This document shows, in pieces, positions 31,890 through 38,671 of a DNA stretch of 39,701 nt; positions within the stretch are counted from its first letter, which is position 1, and the number at the start of each line of letters is the position of its first letter. The position numbers and the translations under genes are program-made. Source of the stretch: Candidatus Yonathbacteria bacterium RIFOXYC2_FULL_47_9 (lineage in GTDB: Bacteria > Patescibacteriota > Minisyncoccia > Phycocordibacterales > UBA1550); contig MHUY01000016.1 in the NCBI GenBank assembly GCA_001825115.1, forward strand, positions 13,792-53,492, written 5' to 3'. The notes beneath the pieces are model-generated. The model was not told where the DNA came from. It ran no database searches and saw only the letters and a program-made list of their open reading frames with translations.

Positions 31890-31993
31890 CAATTATTACC
31901 CTCTGAACTTCATCCCAGGTGCGGAGCCAGCAAAATTACCCATATTTATATGGGTAATTTTTGTTACGACACTTAGGAGCTCGAACCTAAGGC
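31890..31993. repeat. Intergenic repeat, copy B (tRNA-3'-end-like)
   Basis: Nearly identical to copy A over about 100 bases, in the same orientation. Its reversed T-arm-like part (complement of 31973-31993) forms TTAGG/CCTAA around a TTCGAGCT loop. Copies A and B bracket the metallopeptidase and NYN genes; B and C bracket the S51 peptidase gene and the AlaRS-like cluster. Confidence 0.85.
31932..31961. terminator. Terminator hairpin within repeat B
   Basis: Perfect 14-bp stem with loop TT, AAAATTACCCATAT and its reverse complement, followed by T-runs. It differs from A by the compensating pair T-A for C-G. Confidence 0.9.
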
Positions 31994-32053
31994 GTGACTG
32001 CGATTCTACGACATATTGCCTTATTCCTAAAACTAACCTAAAATGTACATACT

Positions 32054-32662
32054 ATGAAATCAGGAACACTATTGCTTACCTCGATAGGACTATCTTCGCC
32101 AAATGTACTCAGTAGATTTCTTGAGATAGTTGGGGACACAAAGAATAAGCAGGTGGCGATTATCACGACTGCAGCCGAGGGGAAAGAAGTCAATAAGTAT
32201 TCTCAACTAGCCCACAAGCAGTTTGTAGACTTAGGCTTTTCAGGCGTAGATTTTGTTGACCTAGAAGCAGATCCGACGAAAGACCTTTCCCCATACGGTG
32301 TTATTTATGTTTGTGGTGGTAACACTTTTAAACTCCTTAAGTTTGCTCTAACAGCAAACTTTAAAAATTCCGTTGAATCATTGCTAAAAATGGGAGGTGT
32401 ATATATTGGCGTAAGCGCTGGAAGTATCATTGTTGGTCCATCGGTGAAAATTGCTGATGAAGTTCAGCCCGATCCCAACGAGGTTGGTATTAGTGATTTT
32501 TCAGGGCTTGGTATAATCAAAGAAATAGTCCTGCCACATTATTCTCCTGAGATTGAAGAGCAGGTAAAGATATTCGAAAATAAACACAATGTTATCATTG
32601 ATAGAATAGACAATTCCCAAGCTATTTTGGTGCAAGAAGGATATAAAACAATTATTGAATAA
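32054..32662 (+). CDS. Peptidase E-like (S51 family) protein
   Basis: 202 residues in the class I glutamine amidotransferase-like fold used by peptidase E and related enzymes. The nucleophile elbow is GVSAGSIIVGP with Ser121; VCGGNTFKLL precedes it at 87-95. The segment LGIIKEIVLPHYSP supplies the family His. Peptidase E cleaves Asp-X dipeptides; related bacterial forms include cyanophycinases. No signal peptide. It is the only plus-strand gene between repeat B and the cluster operon and ends at the terminator at 32668. Confidence 0.88.
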   Translation: MKSGTLLLTSIGLSSPNVLSRFLEIVGDTKNKQVAIITTAAEGKEVNKYSQLAHKQFVDLGFSGVDFVDLEADPTKDLSPYGVIYVCGGNTFKLLKFALTANFKNSVESLLKMGGVYIGVSAGSIIVGPSVKIADEVQPDPNEVGISDFSGLGIIKEIVLPHYSPEIEEQVKIFENKHNVIIDRIDNSQAILVQEGYKTIIE

Positions 32663-32667
32663 AAAAA

Positions 32668-32693
32668 TAGAGGCATACAAAAGTATGCCTCTA
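32668..32693 (-). terminator. Terminator overlapping the stop codon of the cluster operon
   Basis: TAGAGGCATAC (32668-32678) and its complement (32683-32693) form an 11-bp stem with loop AAAA. On the minus strand a run of seven T follows. The stop codon of the 32691-33473 gene (TAG) is the first part of the stem. On the plus strand the tail is weak. Confidence 0.85.
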
Positions 32694-33473
32694 TAAAGCT
32701 AACAACTTACTAATTTCACTGATAATCACACTCACTTCTTCCATATCTTTTGGTGTGAACCGTGAAAGACGGAGAGCGAGCTTATATACAGGTAAACTGG
32801 AAGACTCAAGGAGGTGTGCCTGCTCAGCAAGCGATCTAAATCCTCGGAAATAGCAACGACTCCGAGCAAACGCGAGCCTGGTCAGCGAAGCCGTGATATC
32901 TGAGATGCATAAATTAAACTCAATCGAGCCCACACTTTCGTGAAGTTTCCCGAGTGTATTTAATTTCTGTTTAATCTCTTCTACACATAGTTCGCTGATT
33001 CCCTGTGAAAGCGATAGTGGGTATGGGATAATCAACTCCTTAATTTTGGAATGAATCCTTTTTGGATCATGCAGAGATTCTGCCGTGGCAAGATCCCCAC
33101 ACAACGCTTCAGGAACCCAATATCCAGTAGCCCAAGAACGATGTTGTCCATCGAGATCTTTCCTTTCTGTCCATTTTTGAATTTGTCCGACAAGCACAGA
33201 GGAGTTGCATACCGCAACCCCACCGCAACCTGTCGGTAACTCAAAACGAACACTATCATCACACACGGATAAATTTCCATTAGGCAAACAGTCTTTCAAG
33301 ATAGACTCGATAGTGGGGCCATATTTGTAAATATCCCCACCATCACATCCCACCAATAGATCAACGTGATTTTTTGGCAAATTCCTGTTTAACCCAACTA
33401 GCAAAAGTATTTCCATTCCTTGCATGTTGCGTAGTGCATGAGATAGCTCCGAAACAATCTGGCCTTTTTTCAT
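32691..33473 (-). CDS. Hypothetical protein, perhaps nucleotidyltransferase-like, last gene of the AlaRS-like operon
   Basis: 260 residues. The N-terminal half has alternating strands and helices (MEILLLVGLNRNLP, then NHVDLLVGCDGG), which could be a nucleotidyltransferase fold, although the G-S motif is not clear. The C-terminal half is helical with ARSRCYFRGFRSLAEQAHLL and LPVYKLALRLS, resembling the helical tail of DUF4037-type or antibiotic nucleotidyltransferases. This is a weak by-eye similarity. Its ATG overlaps the stop of the AlaRS-like gene (ATGA), and it has an SD sequence AAGGAG 5 bases before the start. It closes the operon. Confidence 0.55.
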   Translation of the reverse strand: MKKGQIVSELSHALRNMQGMEILLLVGLNRNLPKNHVDLLVGCDGGDIYKYGPTIESILKDCLPNGNLSVCDDSVRFELPTGCGGVAVCNSSVLVGQIQKWTERKDLDGQHRSWATGYWVPEALCGDLATAESLHDPKRIHSKIKELIIPYPLSLSQGISELCVEEIKQKLNTLGKLHESVGSIEFNLCISDITASLTRLAFARSRCYFRGFRSLAEQAHLLESSSLPVYKLALRLSRFTPKDMEEVSVIISEISKLLAL

Positions 33474-34600
33474 ACCGACTCCTTTCTGTCAGAACATTCA
33501 TCAAGCTCAATGAGAACCGCTGAATATCCAAACGTAGATGCAAGATATTTGATATCATGTTCGTTAAGCAATCCTGTTTTTTGAGATTTGAGTTTTATGT
33601 ACTCCCTCCTCCCTCGTACAAGACTTTGTTCGAACTTTGATACCTCTTTCGTAAGTACCTGCAGAACGGTGTTCCGAGTAGCTTCTACTGAAACCCAGTA
33701 ATTGATTGATATCACACAGAACTCCTTGAATGGCAGCGAAATCTGCTGGCAAGTTACGTACGCTTCCCGAATGATTTTTCGGAGCACATATTCTGCCGCC
33801 TTATTGCCTGGGACAAGCCCTTGAGAAACCAACAAAGTTGACGCCTTACCTAAATCAGCAAGCCGACATACTTTTGTGTAGCTATGGTTTGAAGAACATT
33901 TCTCAAGAGATTGCACAACCTGTTTCCATAAGGAATTTTCATAGTTGTTGCTACAGTGTTCAATTACCGTAACAATGCGATCAATACTTGCCCCAGAATC
34001 TGCTGCGATTTTCTCCATTGGAGAACAAAAAAGAGTGTTGCCCTGGAATTGTGTAAAAACTAAATTCCAGAGCTCAGTCAATTTCATTGTTTCTGGATTT
34101 TGCCACACAATTTCTGTTCGCAATCCGCACAGTGTTTTAGAAGGAGTAAAAGCCACATTCTCGTTATTCGAGATTGTTTCAACCCCTAACCCATCCCAAA
34201 CTTTTTGTGATACATCATCTTGCGGATGAACCGTTGCTAAAAGGTTGCGCGAATTTATCCCCGCGCAATCAGTTAAAAATTGCCAAGCACTTTCAATCAT
34301 CAAGCTCTTTACCGCCTGCTCGTCATTTTCGTAAAGTGAAAAATGGCCAAGCATGTCGAACGCAAGATGATGTCTTCCAGAAATACCAATCTTTTCCCAT
34401 CCATCAGTTCTCAAGCAGGTCTGAATCGAGGATATTCGTGGAACGTTCGCGGTTAACCCGCGAGCTATCGCGTCCTCGAATACAACCCCGCCTGAGATAT
34501 TAAACAGAAGTTTCTGGTTGAGACTAATGATTGGGTCACTTTCTTTCCATCGGAAACCGTAGTTTCCAAAATGGTTTTTGATATCATTTCGCAATTTCAT
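33470..34600 (-). CDS. Truncated alanyl-tRNA synthetase-like protein (class II aaRS paralogue)
   Basis: 376 residues from the ATG at 34600, which has a strong SD (AAGGAGG, 6-base spacing) and overlaps the radical SAM stop. A frame from 34702 is rejected. AlaRS signatures appear in order: LLFNISGG (31-38), SGRHH then FDMLGHFS (74-88), the CGLRTEI region that corresponds to CGPCSEI but has lost two residues, WNLVFTQF (178-185), DSGASIDRI for the motif 3 DTGxGLERI (201-209), then the tRNA-binding helical segment GLVPGNKAAEYVLRKIIREA (261-280) and FGYSAVLIEL near the end, like AlaRS YDTYGFPLxL. The editing domain, DHHA1 and C-Ala are absent. In E. coli AlaRS an N-terminal fragment of similar extent can charge tRNA, so aminoacylation or related amino acid activation is possible. 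Confidence 0.85.
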   Translation of the reverse strand: MKLRNDIKNHFGNYGFRWKESDPIISLNQKLLFNISGGVVFEDAIARGLTANVPRISSIQTCLRTDGWEKIGISGRHHLAFDMLGHFSLYENDEQAVKSLMIESAWQFLTDCAGINSRNLLATVHPQDDVSQKVWDGLGVETISNNENVAFTPSKTLCGLRTEIVWQNPETMKLTELWNLVFTQFQGNTLFCSPMEKIAADSGASIDRIVTVIEHCSNNYENSLWKQVVQSLEKCSSNHSYTKVCRLADLGKASTLLVSQGLVPGNKAAEYVLRKIIREAYVTCQQISLPFKEFCVISINYWVSVEATRNTVLQVLTKEVSKFEQSLVRGRREYIKLKSQKTGLLNEHDIKYLASTFGYSAVLIELDECSDRKESV

Positions 34601-35823
34601 GGAGAACCTCCTTTCGCTAGATGTTTGAATACCGTCTGTCTGATGGCATAAGTGAATGTGCTCATATCTGGATGAGTGACAAGTCCATAATTTTGATCCC
34701 ACCTGACAACGTGAGCAGAAATACCCAAATTGTCTAGGATGATCTGCGCGTGTTCAGTTGTCATGCTACAAGAGGATTTTTGAGCACAGATTTGTCGCTG
34801 AGCGAGGGGGCAATGAGATGACTCACATTCCTCTCGTGCAAAGATTTGGACCGAAGTAATACTTGGTAATCCGAGCATCTTTGTTAATGCGCATGAAGAC
34901 TTGAGGTACACGGGGACTCCAGGGAAGTGCTCCTCGCTTAAAGAAAGAATGGTATCCACTAAATCTTTAGGCAAGGACTTCACATTGTCGTCACGAGGAA
35001 TGTTTGGCATAGGGAGCTTATGAATTTCCACAAGACCATTTTCTATGCCTTCAGTCCAACGTAACCCTCCGGGGACAATCATGTCAATAACGTTTCCATA
35101 ATGTTTCTTAACCCACAGCATCATCATCTCAATTCTGTCCGGATTTCCACTCCACTCTGGAACAATCGGGCGCATATACCATGCAATAATAACTCCCGCT
35201 TCCTTTGCTTCTTCGACACTAAGAAAGCGATTATTACGAACAGGCTCAATCGTGTCAGGATTATCTGCCCAACATATCGAAATCATGAGCCCGCGAGTTG
35301 CTCTGGTAATTCTTGCCAGATCGAGTTTCCTCCCTTTAGGGATTCCACCCTTAGTGACAATCCAGAAAGGGTTTTTGAATCCCCTCCTCACGAACGATTC
35401 CATAATCTCGAAAGTGCTGTCAGTCACCTGTCCTGGGGCAAATGGCTCCGTACTCGCTGTCCCAATGCTGATCACCGTTTCATCAACAATGAAAAACGGA
35501 TGCTTCACTAATTCATCAATGATCTGATCAACAGTAAAAGAATTGCGCCGCTGAGGCTTCCTCGGCATCATTCCGTGTTCGACAAGATCTTGATGCGTGC
35601 CCTGCACATGACAATATCTGCATTGCCATGCACAACCAGCCCACAAGTCTATACTCAGTGAGTTGTTGGACACACTTACCGACGAAAGAGGATGTTTGCA
35701 GTCGGGAACAAGAACTCCGTATGTATATTCACGCAAAGAGAACTCTTGCCCAGTAGTCATTCCCTTAATTTGAACGATGGGCTCCGAATTTGCAGCCGTA
35801 AAGTAGTCCCGTTTAGATTTCAT
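34597..35823 (-). CDS. Radical SAM enzyme with C-terminal Cys cluster
   Basis: 408 residues. The AdoMet-cluster motif C64-x3-C68-x2-C71 is in CAWQCRYC, preceded by SIDLWAG as in spore-photoproduct-lyase-like and Rv2578c-like radical SAM proteins. The barrel segments ISIGTASTEPF and WIVTKGG follow. A second set of cysteines at 333, 338, 346 and 352 (ECESSHCPLAQRQIC, then SSC) could hold an auxiliary Fe-S cluster. The substrate is unknown. Its start overlaps the stop of the aldo/keto reductase by ATGA and has SD AAGGAG 7 bases upstream. It is the second gene of the operon. Confidence 0.85.
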   Translation of the reverse strand: MKSKRDYFTAANSEPIVQIKGMTTGQEFSLREYTYGVLVPDCKHPLSSVSVSNNSLSIDLWAGCAWQCRYCHVQGTHQDLVEHGMMPRKPQRRNSFTVDQIIDELVKHPFFIVDETVISIGTASTEPFAPGQVTDSTFEIMESFVRRGFKNPFWIVTKGGIPKGRKLDLARITRATRGLMISICWADNPDTIEPVRNNRFLSVEEAKEAGVIIAWYMRPIVPEWSGNPDRIEMMMLWVKKHYGNVIDMIVPGGLRWTEGIENGLVEIHKLPMPNIPRDDNVKSLPKDLVDTILSLSEEHFPGVPVYLKSSCALTKMLGLPSITSVQIFAREECESSHCPLAQRQICAQKSSCSMTTEHAQIILDNLGISAHVVRWDQNYGLVTHPDMSTFTYAIRQTVFKHLAKGGSP

Positions 35824-36569
35824 ATGGCTGCTCCTTTCAAGTAGTTGATATTCTGAACTATTTGGTCTGTAGTTGTCATGCCGACAACTACAGATGTTTC
35901 TAGTTTCAGAGTACGCGTTAAGATTTCCATCGCCGATACGTCAGCTTGTCGTTCGTCGCTCATCAAAATCTTTCCTTGCAGAAAGAGACTTCTGAGTAAT
36001 ACTTCCTTCCCTAACCTCTTTAGCTGTGGGAGCTGATAAACTATCCACTGCTCGTGAAGATTGTACGGTGCTTCAATTACATCAATATGTTCAAGAACAC
36101 TTTCATCAATGTAATCAGAAAAACCATTGGGAAGAGAGATGCCAACTTTCCTAACGACACCAATTTCTTTTAGCTCATTTAGGGCTTTAAGAATATGGGT
36201 AGCATTTTTTTGCCATAATGGTATCCAGTTGTGTAGCAATAAGATATCAATCGAATTTCGCCCGAGCCTACTTAAAGACTGCTCTGCGCTTCGATGAATG
36301 TTGTCACGTGAGTAACATTTATCGATAGGCATTTTGGTGTCGGGCTTCAAGATTGCAGGGATCTTTGTGAGGATCACCGCTTCTTGCGACAGACATGCTC
36401 CGAGTATTTTCTCGACATTTCCTTGCCCATAGACTGCTGCTGTGTCAAACTTGTAGATTCCGTGAGATAGTGCGAGCTGAATCAAATTCTCAATCTGTGT
36501 ATTCGTAAGATCTTTGAACTGCCCAGATAATTGCCATGTGCCAAAATAGAGGCGATCGTTCCATTTCAT
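35820..36569 (-). CDS. Aldo/keto reductase
   Basis: 249 residues, shorter than usual (about 280-330). Family features: YGQG after KFDTAAV, with the catalytic Asp and Tyr, Lys in ILTKIPAI, and His in ILLLHNWIP; then KVGISLPNG and EAPYNLHE. It reduces carbonyl groups with NADPH or NADH. The first gene of the four-gene operon; start ATG at 36569 with SD AAGGAGG (plus 36577-36583). The C-terminal cofactor segment (SVVVGMTTTDQIVQNI) is present, so the protein looks functional. Confidence 0.9.
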   Translation of the reverse strand: MKWNDRLYFGTWQLSGQFKDLTNTQIENLIQLALSHGIYKFDTAAVYGQGNVEKILGACLSQEAVILTKIPAILKPDTKMPIDKCYSRDNIHRSAEQSLSRLGRNSIDILLLHNWIPLWQKNATHILKALNELKEIGVVRKVGISLPNGFSDYIDESVLEHIDVIEAPYNLHEQWIVYQLPQLKRLGKEVLLRSLFLQGKILMSDERQADVSAMEILTRTLKLETSVVVGMTTTDQIVQNINYLKGAAI

Positions 36570-36627
36570 GATATTTCCTCCTTGTAATGTCTAAAGTTGT
36601 AAATGAACAAATGGTTCGTCTGCCATA

Positions 36628-36688
36628 AATCTACAACATACATCGCCGCTCGTCAAGCTTTGACTAAAATCGCAATGTGTATTACTGT
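36628..36688. promoter_or_regulatory. Divergent promoters with a dyad of -35 boxes
   Basis: Minus-strand promoter of the operon: TTGACG (plus 36651-36656), 17-base spacer, TAGATT (plus 36628-36633). Plus-strand promoter of the RlmN-like gene: TTGACT (36660-36665), 17-base spacer, TACTGT (36683-36688). The two -35 boxes form the dyad GTCAA-GCT-TTGAC, 3 bases apart. A single factor or supercoiling could control both transcripts. Confidence 0.6.
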
Positions 36689-36733
36689 GCAGTAAGTCTC
36701 GATCTTTAAAATCTACGATAAGGAGTATATGAA

Positions 36734-37657
36734 ATGAAAATTATTGCCGTGAGTTCTTCTACGTATTCACAAATTGAAGCAAGTCTATGGAAAGATGACA
36801 GATTTCAGCCGGTCGGTGACCACAAGGTAAAGATAGAGCTGGATGATGGCTCAATCGTGGAAGCAGGTGTTTTTGAGGTAACGAAGGGTCACAAAAAAGA
36901 ATTTCATGCATGCATATCCACGCAGGCCGGCTGTAAATTCAAATGCTCGTTTTGTTCTTCTGGTGCTAGGGGTTTTGAGAGAGATTTATCTTGTGATGAA
37001 ATCCTCGAAGAAATTTCAATTCTGGCAAAGTTGGCAAAGATAGAATCATTTGATCGCCTGATGTATATGGGAATAGGTGAGCCGATGGATAATTTTGACA
37101 ATGTTGTTGGAAGCATACAACAACTTCTTGAAATTAATCCCGCGTATGTTGGCAGAATTTCTTTAGCAACAATTGGTATACTGCCAAAGTTGCATAAATT
37201 AGCATTGCTCAAGCTTCCCTTAAGAAGGATCTGGGTGTCTCTGCATGCAGCCTCTGACGAAAAAAGGTTGCAGATTATGCCCATCAGCAAAGTATATAAA
37301 GCTAAGGAACTTGTAGTCGCAGCAAAAGCCTTTGCTGAAGTCTCTGGTACAGAAACATGGCTTAACTATATGATCTTTCAAGGCTTCAATGATTCTCTGG
37401 AAGATGCTTCGAAGTTGGTTGAGTTGCTTAAAGACACCGAAGACGATTTGTCTGTGGTAATCACTGTTCCCAATGGCGAGAGGTCTGGCTATGTTGGGGG
37501 CAGTTTGGAAGATGTGCATAGATTCCAAAATTATCTCATAGAGCTGGGAATGAAGAATCGTACAGAGCACTTTTTTTCTGTCGGACGCTCTTCAAACGCG
37601 GGCTGTGGGGAATTCGTTTTCTACCCCAGCAGTACAAAAATAGCTGTTTGTAGTTAA
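36734..37657 (+). CDS. RlmN/Cfr-like radical SAM methylase
   Basis: 307 residues; start ATG 36734 with SD AAGGAG (36720-36725). Homology to RlmN is clear along the barrel: CISTQAGCKFKCSFCSSG with Cys60 (like the methyl-carrier-side Cys118 of E. coli RlmN) and the cluster cysteines 67, 71 and 74; MGIGEPMDNFDNV at 113-124; ISLATIGILPKLHKLA; VSLHAASDEKR; and C-terminal SSNAGCGEF with Cys291, equivalent to the second catalytic Cys355. The N-terminal accessory domain of RlmN (about 117 residues before the first Cys) is short here (59). RlmN and Cfr methylate A2503 of 23S rRNA (and tRNA for RlmN). Divergent from the operon and probably part of its function. Confidence 0.9.
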   Translation: MKIIAVSSSTYSQIEASLWKDDRFQPVGDHKVKIELDDGSIVEAGVFEVTKGHKKEFHACISTQAGCKFKCSFCSSGARGFERDLSCDEILEEISILAKLAKIESFDRLMYMGIGEPMDNFDNVVGSIQQLLEINPAYVGRISLATIGILPKLHKLALLKLPLRRIWVSLHAASDEKRLQIMPISKVYKAKELVVAAKAFAEVSGTETWLNYMIFQGFNDSLEDASKLVELLKDTEDDLSVVITVPNGERSGYVGGSLEDVHRFQNYLIELGMKNRTEHFFSVGRSSNAGCGEFVFYPSSTKIAVCS

Positions 37658-37684
37658 ATAAAATTGTATATATTTTAGAACTGA

Positions 37685-37713
37685 GGGGTTCACTGTGTGG
37701 ACCCCTTTTTTTT
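37685..37713 (+). terminator. Terminator of the RlmN-like gene
   Basis: GGGGTTCAC (37685-37693) with GTGGACCCC (37697-37705), one wobble pair, loop TGT, followed by eight T. Confidence 0.9.
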
Positions 37714-37758
37714 ATTACCTCTCTTCCTTGCTTAGTGGTTTTCTTCAATAATTATTTG

Positions 37759-37783
37759 CTGAACTTCATCCCAGGTGCGGAGC
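37759..37783 (+). repeat. Intergenic repeat, copy C (core only)
   Basis: The 25-base core, ending CATCCCAGGTGCGGAGC, is identical to that in copy B (31903-31927), and copy A has 24 of these bases. The flanks differ except for an AT-rich lead. It precedes a different terminator hairpin, showing that the core is conserved independently of the hairpin. Confidence 0.85.
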
Positions 37784-37784
37784 A

Positions 37785-37824
37785 ATAAAAGAAATGGCCC
37801 TCTTCTGAGGGTCTTTTCTTTTAT
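37785..37824. terminator. Terminator hairpin following repeat C
   Basis: ATAAAAGAAA (37785-37794) with TTTCTTTTAT (37815-37824), and inside it CCCTC/GAGGG with loop TTCT. U-tracts occur in both directions. After the hairpin the minus strand shows GCGGAAGC, mirroring the GCGGAGC on the plus side. Confidence 0.85.
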
Positions 37825-37839
37825 CTAGCTTCCGCGAGT

Positions 37840-37925
37840 GTGGGGACCGAACCGTAGGCTCCCGATTTCTTAAGTTGTAATCAACTTGTTGAAATCGCAG
37901 TGTCCTAGATTTATCATGGCCCCAC
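37840..37925 (-). other. tRNA-like degenerate element
   Basis: An 86-base segment closed by GTGGGG/CCCCAC (plus 37840-37845 and 37920-37925), with a nested stem CGATTTC/GAAATCG enclosing AAGTTG/CAACTT and a GGTTCGGTCC T-loop-like sequence on the minus strand. It has the length of a class II tRNA, but a regular T stem and D arm cannot be drawn, so it is probably a tRNA remnant or mimic. The rest of the 382-base gap holds the terminator, repeat C and, at its right end, the promoter region of the next gene. Confidence 0.4.
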
Positions 37926-38039
37926 CATTTTGGGAATGAGAGTAATCTCGAAGACCTACAAAATGGATGGTCTCGACCGCAAGGAGAGGCGTTCATACCA
38001 GTATGCATGTTTTTATGGAACTATTGTATTATTTAATGT

Positions 38040-38495
38040 ATGGAAATTAGAGACTATAATAAAAAGGACAAAGAAGCGGTGCAAAATATTTTTACCAAGT
38101 ACTGGACTGACGAGGAATTCTTGAGCGAGCTCTCAGAAAATATAGATAGTGGCAAGATGCATTTTTATGTTGCAGAAAAAGATGGAGAAGTGATTGGTGT
38201 TGCTGGGTTTAGAGAAGCACCAGAATACCTTCATGATTATGCGGAAACAAAAAATCCCGCAGAGTTGTATGTAGTAGCTTCTCAATTACAAAATGAAGGT
38301 ATTGGGAGCATGCTTGTACAAAAAGTAATTGATGAAGCAAAGAATTTATATTTTACAGAAATAGAATGCTATAGCCCTGAAACCCATAGTAGCTCATGGA
38401 AATTCTATGAGAAACTTGGGTTTACGAGACACGGAATTATCAAGGATCCTGACGATGGATACCCCGGAATGCTCTGGAGAAAAATTATTTTATAG
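38040..38495 (+). CDS. GNAT family N-acetyltransferase
   Basis: 151 residues. Typical GNAT order: N-terminal strand-helix (MEIRDYNKKDKEAVQNIF), core strands (HFYVAEKDGEVIGVAGF), ELYVVASQLQNEGIGSMLV with the acetyl-CoA pyrophosphate loop Q-N-E-G-I-G, then WKFYEKLGFTRHG. It transfers an acetyl group from acetyl-CoA to an unknown amine. Stands alone between repeat C and the D-type site, so it may be a one-gene cassette. Confidence 0.92.
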   Translation: MEIRDYNKKDKEAVQNIFTKYWTDEEFLSELSENIDSGKMHFYVAEKDGEVIGVAGFREAPEYLHDYAETKNPAELYVVASQLQNEGIGSMLVQKVIDEAKNLYFTEIECYSPETHSSSWKFYEKLGFTRHGIIKDPDDGYPGMLWRKIIL

Positions 38496-38592
38496 CAACC
38501 GACTAAGGTAAATTTTTATCTCCCTTGGCGCTCGAACATCTTTAGTCCCCTCTCAGTCCCGTTCCAGCTCAAAGCACTGACCTATTTACAAA

Positions 38593-38640
38593 CGCGGAGC
38601 CAACAAGAAAAATCAGAGATATGGAATCTCCGGTTTTTTC
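38593..38640 (+). repeat. Site D: tRNA-Asn-3'-end-like sequence with hairpin terminator
   Basis: CGCGGAGC (38593-38600), identical to the tRNA-Asn acceptor end (7422-7429), is followed by CAAC and AGAAAAATCAG (38606-38616), similar to AGAAAAAACAG after the tRNA. An imperfect stem (GAGAT/ATCTC) with a T-rich tail ends the region. It may be the far attachment site of the element or another member of the A-C repeat family. Upstream bases do not match the T arm. Confidence 0.45.
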
Positions 38641-38671
38641 TTTTTATTTTAATCCTTGATATAGTTCTTAT

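Noticed and set aside
37840..37925. A functional tRNA gene on the minus strand
   Set aside because: No regular D arm or five-pair T stem can be drawn, so it is reported only as tRNA-like.
30372..38640. Integron attC sites
   Set aside because: The repeats lack the GTTRRRY/RYYYAAC boxes of attC, and no integron-type tyrosine integrase is in the window. Only the cassette-like layout is similar.
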